A stretch of 20,898 nt of DNA. Origin: CAYGDT01 sp964348745. GTDB taxonomy: Bacteria; Patescibacteriota; Gracilibacteria; Peribacterales; Peribacteraceae. The notes under the pieces were generated by a model that made no database searches, was not told where the DNA came from, and saw nothing but the letters and a program-made list of their open reading frames with translations. The DNA lies in the NCBI GenBank assembly GCA_964348745.1, contig CAYGDT010000014.1, forward strand, positions 1 to 20,898, read 5' to 3'. Shown piece by piece: positions 13,363-20,288 of the stretch (position 1 is the first letter of the stretch; the number at the start of each line of letters is the position of its first letter). A program made the position numbers and the translations under genes.

Positions 13363-14672
13363 ATCGGTGTTCCTTCGAATCCGAACGTCTTTCGGATGCT
13401 GTTATCCAGATACCGCAGCTGCGAAACCTGCACGCTCTTGGGATCTCTGACAAATACAACAAAACTGGGAGGTAGCTCCTGCGCCTGCATGATGAGTTTT
13501 GAGTTGGCGAGCGAACCCATCGGTTTGCCGTAGACTGCGCGTTTAAACCATTCGATCAGTTCTTTCGTCGGGATGCGTCGCGTCCGGTTTCTCTGGACGG
13601 CTTCGATCATATCGAAAATTTTGAGCATGCCTTCTTTCGTGACGGCGGAAACAGGAATCACCGGAGCAAATTTACAAAACTGCAGCTGGTGTTCAATTTC
13701 CTTCATGCGAAGGGTTTTTTCTTCTTTCTCAACGAGATCAATTTTATTGACGAGGATAATGAGTCCCTTGCCCTCGTCCACTGTCATGCCTGCGATGCGC
13801 TTGTCTTGGTGACTGAGACTCTCCGTGGCATCCAAAATCAACACGGCGATGTCGCACGAGTGCAGTTCCTGCACGCTGCGTATGTATGAGTACGTTTCGA
13901 TGTCGGTTTTCGTGTCCTTCTTTCTTCGAATGCCGGCCGTGTCGGTGAAGATGTAGTCCTGATCGTGGTAGCGTATCACGGTATCCACGGCATCGCGCGT
14001 CGTTCCCGGAATATCGGAAACGATCAACGGAGACTTCTGCCGTTCGGTTTCGCTCATGAATGCGTTAACGAGCGAACTCTTGCCGACATTCGTTCTGCCG
14101 ATGATCGCAACGCGGGGAGGTGCATGCTCCGGGCGTTCCACTCGCTGAAAATTTAACTGGAGCAGCTCCTTTTCAATGGCAGACGAGAGTTCCTCCGTGC
14201 CGATCCTGTGGATGGCGCTAACGCCAATAACATACTGTCCGATACCCAGTGCGTAGTACTGCGGCAGCGCTGTTTCGATCTCTAAAGGATTGTCGAATTT
14301 AGTCAGCACGAGAATGACCGGAACGTGTTTTCGACTTTTCGTGCGCAGTAGATCGATAATGGAAAAATCACTGCTTGTCAGTTCCTCGCGACTGTTTAAC
14401 GTCAGCACAATGACATCGGCATGTTCAAGTGCGAGGAGCGATTGTTTGTACACGTCTTCCTCGAAGTCGGTGTCCAGCGTGCCTCCTCCGATACCGCCGG
14501 TATCAATCATCAAGTAATCCAGATGTTCCCCCTGCACGGAAGCCGCGACTTGGTCTCTGGTAGTCCCCGGCGTATCGCTGACGATCGACTTTCTGCGGCC
14601 GACAAGCGTATTAAACAGCGTGGATTTTCCGGTGTTCGGTCTGCCGATGATCGCAACGGAAGGAATCTTCAT
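13338..14672 (-). CDS. der: Der (EngA) tandem-GTPase ribosome assembly factor
   Basis: Der has two GTPase domains and a KH-like domain and acts in maturation of the 50S ribosomal subunit. At 444 residues the length is normal. Domain 1 has G1 GRPNTGKS at 10-17, DTPGTTRD at 33-40, DTGG at 57-60 and an unusual G4 TKFD at 124-127 in place of NKxD. Domain 2 has G1 GRTNVGKS at 192-199, DIPGTTRD at 220-227, DTAG at 244-247 and the normal G4 NKID at 309-312. The KH-like domain covers about 355-440. The last residues, KWITKSG, are encoded by the simple repeat described at 13260-13362. The gene is divergent from leuS. A perfect palindrome lies about 10 bp upstream of its ATG. Confidence 0.95.
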   Translation of the reverse strand: MKIPSVAIIGRPNTGKSTLFNTLVGRRKSIVSDTPGTTRDQVAASVQGEHLDYLMIDTGGIGGGTLDTDFEEDVYKQSLLALEHADVIVLTLNSREELTSSDFSIIDLLRTKSRKHVPVILVLTKFDNPLEIETALPQYYALGIGQYVIGVSAIHRIGTEELSSAIEKELLQLNFQRVERPEHAPPRVAIIGRTNVGKSSLVNAFMSETERQKSPLIVSDIPGTTRDAVDTVIRYHDQDYIFTDTAGIRRKKDTKTDIETYSYIRSVQELHSCDIAVLILDATESLSHQDKRIAGMTVDEGKGLIILVNKIDLVEKEEKTLRMKEIEHQLQFCKFAPVIPVSAVTKEGMLKIFDMIEAVQRNRTRRIPTKELIEWFKRAVYGKPMGSLANSKLIMQAQELPPSFVVFVRDPKSVQVSQLRYLDNSIRKTFGFEGTPIKWITKSG

Positions 14673-14681
14673 AAAAACAGT

Positions 14682-14694
14682 CGCATGACATGCG
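14682..14694. promoter_or_regulatory. Perfect 13-bp palindrome upstream of der
   Basis: CGCATG, a single central A, then CATGCG. It lies 10-22 bp upstream of the der start in the 107 bp der-leuS gap. It could be an operator for a dimeric regulator or a small hairpin; it may also be chance. Confidence 0.3.
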
Positions 14695-14739
14695 CAAGCG
14701 GGGAGAATAACCCAATTGCCGATAAATTCCTATAAAGAA

Positions 14740-14769
14740 TTGTCGGAGAATGTGCTGAAAGCGTAGGAT
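14740..14769 (+). promoter_or_regulatory. Possible promoter of leuS
   Basis: TTGTCG (14740-14745) and TAGGAT (14764-14769) are 18 bp apart, and the -10 ends 10 nt before the leuS ATG. Both boxes are 4/6 matches, so the call is tentative. Confidence 0.35.
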
Positions 14770-14779
14770 ATGCCACGTT

Positions 14780-17182
14780 ATGTACGATCCCTCTACCGTC
14801 GAACCGAAGTGGCAGAAAAAGTGGGAAGCGGCAAAGGCTTACAAGACTGATCTGCAACACGCCAAAAATCCATACTACAGCATGGTGATGTTTCCGTACC
14901 CGAGCGGTGACAAGCTCCACGTCGGGCACTGGTATAACTATGCGCCTGCGGATTCGTACGCGCGTTTCAAGAAAATGCAGGGATACGATGTCTTCACTCC
15001 CATGGGCTTCGATGCGTTCGGTCTGCCTGCCGAAAACTACGCGATCAAAACAGGCGTGAAGCCGGCTGAGTCCACGGCGAAAAACGTCAAGACGATGATC
15101 AAGCAGCTCAAGCGCATCGGATGCATGTATGACTGGGACAAGACTCTCTGCACGACGGATCCGGAGTATTACCGATGGACACAGTGGCTTTTTTTGCAGA
15201 TGTACAAGCATAAACTTGCGTACAAGAAACTCGGCAATGTGAATTTCTGTCCGAGTTGTCAGACGGTGCTGGCAAACGAACAGTGCCAAGATGGCAAGTG
15301 CGAACGGTGCAGTACGGACGTCATTCAGAAGCCGTTGGATCAGTGGTACTGGAACATCAAGAAATATTCTCAGAAGCTTTTGGACGGGCTTGAAAATATA
15401 GATTGGCCGGAGAGGACGAAGACAATGCAAAGAAACTGGATCGGGCGAAGCGAGGGTTGCGACGTTCGGTGGAAGATCGATGGTTCCGATCTTTTCTTCG
15501 ATACATTCACCACGACTGTCGACACGATTTACGGCGTTACCTTCGTTGTCATTTCGCCCGAGCATCCATCACTGCTCGATATCGTTTCCGCAGAACAAAA
15601 ATCAACCGTCGAGGCATACGTTGATGAATCCAAAAAGAAAACCGATCTCATGCGCATGTCGGCAAAAGAAAAAACCGGAGTGTTCACGGGAGCGCATCTC
15701 ATTCATCCGTGCACCGGGGAAAAAGTTCCGCTTTGGGTGGCAGATTACGTCTTGATGTCGTACGGAACCGGCGTCGTCATGGGCGTACCCGCACATGATA
15801 GGCGCGACCTGGACTTTGCTGAAAAGTACAAACTGCCGATCGTGCAGAGTGTTGAAGACTCCGAAGGAAATGCGTTCGTTTATGACGATGTTGATAAATA
15901 TGCCGTCATAGGGACATTGATTGATTCAGGTCCTTTCACCGGCATGTCGATTCTGGATGCCCGTAAGAAAATCGTTGAGGATCTCGGTAAAAAGAGACTA
16001 TCTTCTCCGCGCATTCTGTATAGACTCCGCGATTGGCTCGTTTCGCGTCAGCGCTACTGGGGTGCACCGATTCCTATCGTCTATGATCCGGAGGGAAACG
16101 CCCATCCCGTGCCCGATGAACATTTGCCGTGGATGCTTCCTACCGATGTCGAGTTCAAGCCGTCCGGAAAATCACCGCTGACGGATTCCAAAGAATTTAT
16201 CGCCCGTACCGAGAAGATATTCGGCAAAGGCTGGAGGCCGGAGTTCGATACGATGGATACATTCGTCTGCTCGAGTTTTTACTATCTGCGTTATTTGATG
16301 GAAGGGGATCCAACGACGTTTGTTGATCCAGCAATCGAAAAGAAATGGATGCCGGTCGACATGTACATCGGCGGTCCGGAGCACGCATGCATGCACCTGA
16401 TCTACGCCCGTTTCGTCACCATGGCGCTTAAGGATTTCGGCTCCGTCTCGGTTGACGAGCCGTTTAAGCGGCTGGTGCATCAGGGGCTGATCACCAATAG
16501 CGGTGCGAAAATGAGCAAGAGCAAAGGAAACGTCGTCTCTCCAGATGCTTTCGTGGAACGGTACGGCAGCGATGTCTTTCGCATGTACCTCATGTTCATG
16601 GGACCGTTCGAAGGAGGAGGGGATTGGAGCGATACGGGAATCAAGGGTATCGATCGTTTTGTGCAGAAGGTATGGAAAGTCTTTGGGGAAACCAAGCTGA
16701 AAAAGGAAACAAGTGACACCAAGGAAGTAACTGCGAAACTCCACCTGACAATCAAGAAGGTGACGGAGGACATCGAGCGGTTGCACTTTAATACATGCAT
16801 CTCCGGTTTGATGGAACTCCTCAATCTTCTGGAAAAACAAGACGGTGTTAGTAGTTTCGCAGCAGAAACCTTTGCAAAACTTTTATCGCCTCTTGCACCG
16901 CATCTGGCGGAAGAACTGTGGCAGCAATTCAAGAAGAAGGGTTTTATTGTCGATCAGAAATGGCCTGCGTACGATCCTGCATTTTGCACAGCTGATACTG
17001 TCACAATCGCGGTGCAGGTCAATGGTAAGCTGCGCGGTACCATCGTGGTTGATGCCGATACCACTGAGAGCGAAATCATTGCCTTGGCAAAGGAAGAACC
17101 AAACGTCGCAAAATACCTCGAAAGTGGAAAGATCAAAAAGGAAATTTATGTTCCATCGAAACTCGTTAGTTTTGTAATGTAA
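14780..17182 (+). CDS. leuS: Leucyl-tRNA synthetase
   Basis: LeuRS charges tRNA-Leu in the cytoplasm and edits mischarged products. This 800-residue protein has the class I signatures HVGH at 47-50 and KMSKS at 577-581. A Cys-rich zinc-type segment (CPSC then CERC, about 158-180) follows the first half of the Rossmann fold. The CP1 editing domain includes GTGVVMGVPAHDRRD, with the Asp (D340) that binds the amino group of misacylated leucine analogues. In the threonine-rich editing loop the usual TTRPDT reads TTTVDT (244-249), so the conserved Arg-Pro pair is missing. It is about 60 residues shorter than the E. coli enzyme. The stop codon lies in a 7-bp inverted repeat (17177-17196). Confidence 0.97.
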   Translation: MYDPSTVEPKWQKKWEAAKAYKTDLQHAKNPYYSMVMFPYPSGDKLHVGHWYNYAPADSYARFKKMQGYDVFTPMGFDAFGLPAENYAIKTGVKPAESTAKNVKTMIKQLKRIGCMYDWDKTLCTTDPEYYRWTQWLFLQMYKHKLAYKKLGNVNFCPSCQTVLANEQCQDGKCERCSTDVIQKPLDQWYWNIKKYSQKLLDGLENIDWPERTKTMQRNWIGRSEGCDVRWKIDGSDLFFDTFTTTVDTIYGVTFVVISPEHPSLLDIVSAEQKSTVEAYVDESKKKTDLMRMSAKEKTGVFTGAHLIHPCTGEKVPLWVADYVLMSYGTGVVMGVPAHDRRDLDFAEKYKLPIVQSVEDSEGNAFVYDDVDKYAVIGTLIDSGPFTGMSILDARKKIVEDLGKKRLSSPRILYRLRDWLVSRQRYWGAPIPIVYDPEGNAHPVPDEHLPWMLPTDVEFKPSGKSPLTDSKEFIARTEKIFGKGWRPEFDTMDTFVCSSFYYLRYLMEGDPTTFVDPAIEKKWMPVDMYIGGPEHACMHLIYARFVTMALKDFGSVSVDEPFKRLVHQGLITNSGAKMSKSKGNVVSPDAFVERYGSDVFRMYLMFMGPFEGGGDWSDTGIKGIDRFVQKVWKVFGETKLKKETSDTKEVTAKLHLTIKKVTEDIERLHFNTCISGLMELLNLLEKQDGVSSFAAETFAKLLSPLAPHLAEELWQQFKKKGFIVDQKWPAYDPAFCTADTVTIAVQVNGKLRGTIVVDADTTESEIIALAKEEPNVAKYLESGKIKKEIYVPSKLVSFVM

Positions 17183-17196
17183 ACCTTGATTTACAT
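17177..17196 (+). terminator. AT-rich inverted repeat over the leuS stop codon
   Basis: ATGTAAA and TTTACAT pair perfectly across a 6-nt loop and include the leuS stop. The stem is AT-rich and lacks a T tract, so it is a weak terminator at best. It overlaps the -35 box of the next gene. Confidence 0.25.
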
Positions 17197-17213
17197 AATA
17201 GTTTGGGTACTAT
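17186..17213 (+). promoter_or_regulatory. Promoter of the 17220 gene (leaderless)
   Basis: TTGATT (17186-17191) and TACTAT (17208-17213) are 16 bp apart. The -10 ends 6 nt before the ATG at 17220. Confidence 0.55.
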
Positions 17214-17219
17214 TTTTGC

Positions 17220-17942
17220 ATGAGTTATCCAGATGCAGGAATCAACCAAAGAAGTGTTCAGGTAGCGCTCGATAAACATGCAAAACCTGTCTGCACAGAG
17301 TCTTTGAAAGGGCCAATGCGCATATTGCGTGATGGCATGGAAATGTTACTGTCGCATCCTGAGTGCTGGAGCTCATCTGCATGTAATTTTGATGGCCAGC
17401 GGTATCTCTCGAGACTGTCTATGGGAAATTTCGCCATAAGAAAAATACTTCCAAGGCTAGAGCAATCTCTCCCCGGCTGCGGCATTTATCTCAATCAGTT
17501 TGAAGATTTTGAAAGGATTAATATTCCAACTTGGTATCATTGGCATGCGTGGGGAGCGATTATTCAAGTGCATAGAACACCGAATCAACTTTCAAAACCT
17601 CTTATATATCGTATGATCACCGGTGCGTATCCCGAAGAAAATACTCCACCGGTAACTTGTATGGTGGATATGCAACCACCATTTGTGTATCAGATGAATC
17701 ATCCAGATGGTTGGCATGGGATCAGACCAATGGGTGCGCAATCAAATTCGACAATGTTGATGACTGCTCAATGGTGTGATCGATCGCTGCCTGAAGCAGG
17801 AGGAGTTGCTGATCCACGGTTTTCTATTCCTCCAAGCGAGGATACAGATGGGCTCAAAGAGGAAATGCTTGAGACATATAGAGAAATCAATTTCTATGAA
17901 AGACGCTATGCAGCTTTATACGACAGGATGCTAAAAGACTGA
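17220..17942 (+). CDS. Unrecognised 240-residue protein, possible beta-barrel (DSBH-like) fold
   Basis: I do not recognise this family. The protein has no signal peptide or membrane helix, so it is probably cytoplasmic. It is rich in His and Trp in two stretches: PTWYHWHAWGAIIQVHRTP (103-121) and NHPDGWHGIRPM followed by QSNSTMLMTAQW (160-185). The second stretch resembles the end of double-stranded beta-helix enzymes, where a His is followed about ten residues later by a basic or polar residue and a closing strand ending in W. I cannot identify the HxD pair of 2-oxoglutarate oxygenases, so a cupin-like or unrelated fold is equally possible. The last 35 residues are helical and charged. Base composition is more AT-rich than in leuS and dnaG. 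A good promoter directly precedes the ATG, supporting a real gene. Confidence 0.7.
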   Translation: MSYPDAGINQRSVQVALDKHAKPVCTESLKGPMRILRDGMEMLLSHPECWSSSACNFDGQRYLSRLSMGNFAIRKILPRLEQSLPGCGIYLNQFEDFERINIPTWYHWHAWGAIIQVHRTPNQLSKPLIYRMITGAYPEENTPPVTCMVDMQPPFVYQMNHPDGWHGIRPMGAQSNSTMLMTAQWCDRSLPEAGGVADPRFSIPPSEDTDGLKEEMLETYREINFYERRYAALYDRMLKD

Positions 17943-18006
17943 ACCAGACGCATATGTCGCAGCAATGGAATTCTTTGTGGCTATATTGAAAATCTCAATA
18001 ATCTAC

Positions 18007-18035
18007 TTGAAAGTGTGTAATATTTATTTTACTTT
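18007..18035 (+). promoter_or_regulatory. Promoter of the 18044 gene (leaderless)
   Basis: TTGAAA (18007-18012) and TACTTT (18030-18035) are exactly 17 bp apart. The -10 ends 8 nt before the ATG at 18044. Confidence 0.6.
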
Positions 18036-18043
18036 GTACGCAT

Positions 18044-18397
18044 ATGGTACAAGCAATTGATCGAGGCGTTTTAGCATCTGATGTGGCAGGTGTTGTTTCC
18101 GGTGTTTTAGGGAGAGAAGTTGCTGTCACCGATCATGATCTTGTTACGACGTATGGAATAACTCAAGAGCAACTTAATTTAATGGCAGATGCCCTCTGTG
18201 ATGAGTTTAACGTCCCATTTTCCATAGATGATTTATGCCCTAGAGGGAGAGTTTTAAATTATGACATAGGAGTGCGACCTGACATTTCCATTGGTCATAT
18301 TACTAATGCAGTTACAGTAAAAACTCAGAAGCTTGCTCAACAATTAAAGGAAAAAGAGCTGGAAGGGGTTGACGACAGAGAAGCTGAAGTAGCGTAA
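18044..18397 (+). CDS. Unrecognised 117-residue protein, acyl-carrier-protein-like pattern
   Basis: No firm family is recognised. The pattern of hydrophobic residues from about 10 to 95 resembles an acyl carrier protein: a first helix (VAGVVSGVLG), a loop ending in DHDLVTTYGITQEQLNLMADALCDEFNVPFSIDDL, and a last helix (HITNAVTVKTQKL). In true carrier proteins the second helix begins with DSL, whose Ser carries phosphopantetheine; here the corresponding place reads TQEQL, with no Ser. If the resemblance is real, this is a carrier-like protein that cannot be loaded in the usual way. The tail (100-117) is charged. It is AT-rich, has its own promoter, and follows the 17220 gene by 101 bp on the same strand; the pair may share an origin. 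Confidence 0.65.
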   Translation: MVQAIDRGVLASDVAGVVSGVLGREVAVTDHDLVTTYGITQEQLNLMADALCDEFNVPFSIDDLCPRGRVLNYDIGVRPDISIGHITNAVTVKTQKLAQQLKEKELEGVDDREAEVA

Positions 18398-18415
18398 AGC
18401 AGACTGCGGACTCCA

Positions 18416-18446
18416 TTTACAGAAATTGTGTTTCATAGGGTATACT
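18416..18446 (+). promoter_or_regulatory. Promoter of dnaG
   Basis: TATACT (18441-18446) ends 10 nt before the dnaG ATG. TTTACA (18416-18421) is a possible -35 with a long 19 bp spacer. The -10 is convincing, the -35 less so. Confidence 0.5.
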
Positions 18447-18456
18447 CTCTTTCCCT

Positions 18457-20223
18457 ATGGATCCGACCCTCGATATCAAAGCGCGTTTGCCAATCGAAGA
18501 ACTCGTAGGGCAGTACTGTGCATTAAAGAAGAAAGGAAGAGGATTCGTCTGCCTCTGCCCGTTCCATAAGGACTCGCACCCCAGTATGCAGGTGAGTCCG
18601 GACAAGGGCATCGCCTACTGTTTTGCATGCTCGAGTGGAGGCGATATTTTCAGTTTCTATCAGAAGATCGAGGGTGTGGATTTTCGTCAGGCACTCAAGG
18701 ATCTTGCGGAAAAAACTGGGGTGAAACTGGAGAAGATGTCCATGCCGACACCTCAACAGAAAGATCACAAGGAACGCATGCGTGAGTGTTTGGAGGAGGC
18801 GCAGCGATACTTCACCGCATGTCTGAACAAAAGCGATTCAGCACGCGCCTACCTAGCCAAGCGAAACGTAACGATCGAGGAAATACAGGAATTCGGGTTG
18901 GGTCTTGCGCCGGATTCTTTCAGCGATACGTACCAGCATTTACTGAAAGAAGATTTCACTCGACAGGAAATCGTGGATGCAAGCCTCGGAATTCAAAAAG
19001 ATCTTCGTGATGCAAAGATCTACGACCGCTTCAGAAACCGCATCATGTTCCCGATTTACGACGTGCATGGTTCGTTGATCGGATTCGGCGGCAGAACGCT
19101 CGGCGCAGACGACGCGAAGTACATCAACTCAGGGGAGACGCCGCTCTATAATAAATCTACGGCGCTCTATGGACTGCACCTTGCAAAAGATGCAATCCGT
19201 GAGAGTAAGCAAGTCGTACTCGTGGAGGGGTATTTCGATGTGCTGGCCTGCCACAGAGTCGGCGCGCGCAATACCGTCGCAGTCAGCGGGACCGCGCTCA
19301 CAGAACAGCACGTCAAACTCCTCAAGCGATATGCCGAAAAAGTGGTACTCTGTCTCGACCAAGACCGTGCAGGCAGGCAGGCTGCGGAGCGGGCATTTTT
19401 CCTCTGCAGCGAACAAGATCTCCCTGTCCATGCAATTTCATTGCAGCACAAAGACCCCGATGAAGCGGCGAATGCAGATGCGCAAGGACTACGAAATCAG
19501 CTCATGAGCGGAGCTGTTCCTTACATCGATCTGGTGCTGACAGAACTCGCGGCTGGCGACGTGATTTCCTCCACCGGTAAGCATGAGACGCTGAAAATTC
19601 TGTTACCGCTTTTGGAGGCGATATCGTCTTCCGTCGAGCGTGGGCACTATGCGGGTAAAGCGGCATCGCTGCTTGGAACGACGGATACCGAACTGAAGGA
19701 AGACCTCGCTCGTTTTGCAGGTACGAAAACAAGGTTGCAACCTTTGCGCGATACAAAAGAGGAAGATCGCAAGCTGCCTGCCGAAAAGAAGGGCGGGTTC
19801 TCAGCGGCAGAAGTTGCGCTCGGTATCGTGCTTCTGTTTCCTAAGTTGCATACGCAATTGCCTGAGATGATCGAGCCGGAGGAAGAATTTGCTGCGCAAC
19901 TCTACAGAGCACTTAAGCACCCGCCGGATGTCGAGCAACTCACTCCCGACATGCTCGATCTTTCGCAGGAGAGCCGTGAACGTGTCTCTATTCTCGCTCT
20001 TTTTTGTGAACACCATGGTTTCATGGAATGGAGCAATTCACTTGCCTTGCGTGAAATGAGCAAGAACTGTGCTGCTGCAAATAAGGATCTTCTCCGCCGC
20101 AAGCAGATCGAAATTGCACTGAAGCTGCAGAAAGCGAGGCAGGAAGGAAACCACGCGGAGGAAGGGAAACTTGAATCTCAGTTTGAGGAGGTATTAAAGC
20201 TGTCAAAGATGTCGGCTCACTAA
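18457..20223 (+). CDS. dnaG: DNA primase DnaG
   Basis: DnaG makes RNA primers at the replication fork together with DnaB. The 588-residue product has the normal order of domains. The CHC2 zinc finger has C34, H37, C55 and C58 (CPFH, then CFAC). The RNA polymerase-like core is in the middle, with RFRNRIMFPI and IGFGGR, and the TOPRIM fold has E257 in VEGYFD and D301/D303 in LDQDRAG. The C-terminal region from about 440 should bind the helicase; it is poorly conserved, as usual, and ends in a Lys/Glu-rich helix. It lies directly upstream of rpoD, the order of the classical macromolecular synthesis operon, but rpsU is not found upstream and both genes have separate -10 boxes. Confidence 0.96.
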   Translation: MDPTLDIKARLPIEELVGQYCALKKKGRGFVCLCPFHKDSHPSMQVSPDKGIAYCFACSSGGDIFSFYQKIEGVDFRQALKDLAEKTGVKLEKMSMPTPQQKDHKERMRECLEEAQRYFTACLNKSDSARAYLAKRNVTIEEIQEFGLGLAPDSFSDTYQHLLKEDFTRQEIVDASLGIQKDLRDAKIYDRFRNRIMFPIYDVHGSLIGFGGRTLGADDAKYINSGETPLYNKSTALYGLHLAKDAIRESKQVVLVEGYFDVLACHRVGARNTVAVSGTALTEQHVKLLKRYAEKVVLCLDQDRAGRQAAERAFFLCSEQDLPVHAISLQHKDPDEAANADAQGLRNQLMSGAVPYIDLVLTELAAGDVISSTGKHETLKILLPLLEAISSSVERGHYAGKAASLLGTTDTELKEDLARFAGTKTRLQPLRDTKEEDRKLPAEKKGGFSAAEVALGIVLLFPKLHTQLPEMIEPEEEFAAQLYRALKHPPDVEQLTPDMLDLSQESRERVSILALFCEHHGFMEWSNSLALREMSKNCAAANKDLLRRKQIEIALKLQKARQEGNHAEEGKLESQFEEVLKLSKMSAH

Positions 20224-20273
20224 GAGGGGGTCACTTTTTTGCAGAATAGGCTTTGCTCCGTCTCCAATTCCCC

Positions 20274-20279
20274 TATACT
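20274..20279 (+). promoter_or_regulatory. -10 element of rpoD
   Basis: TATACT ends 9 nt before the ATG at 20289, in the 65 bp dnaG-rpoD gap. No strong -35 is seen. It predicts a near-leaderless rpoD message separate from dnaG. Confidence 0.5.
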
Positions 20280-20288
20280 GCCTGCCGT

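Noticed and set aside
14669..15565. 298-codon minus-strand open frame overlapping leuS and the der start
   Set aside because: It opposes the well-conserved LeuRS catalytic region and has no recognisable motif.
20223..20250. Terminator after dnaG
   Set aside because: A T-run is present, but no hairpin precedes it.
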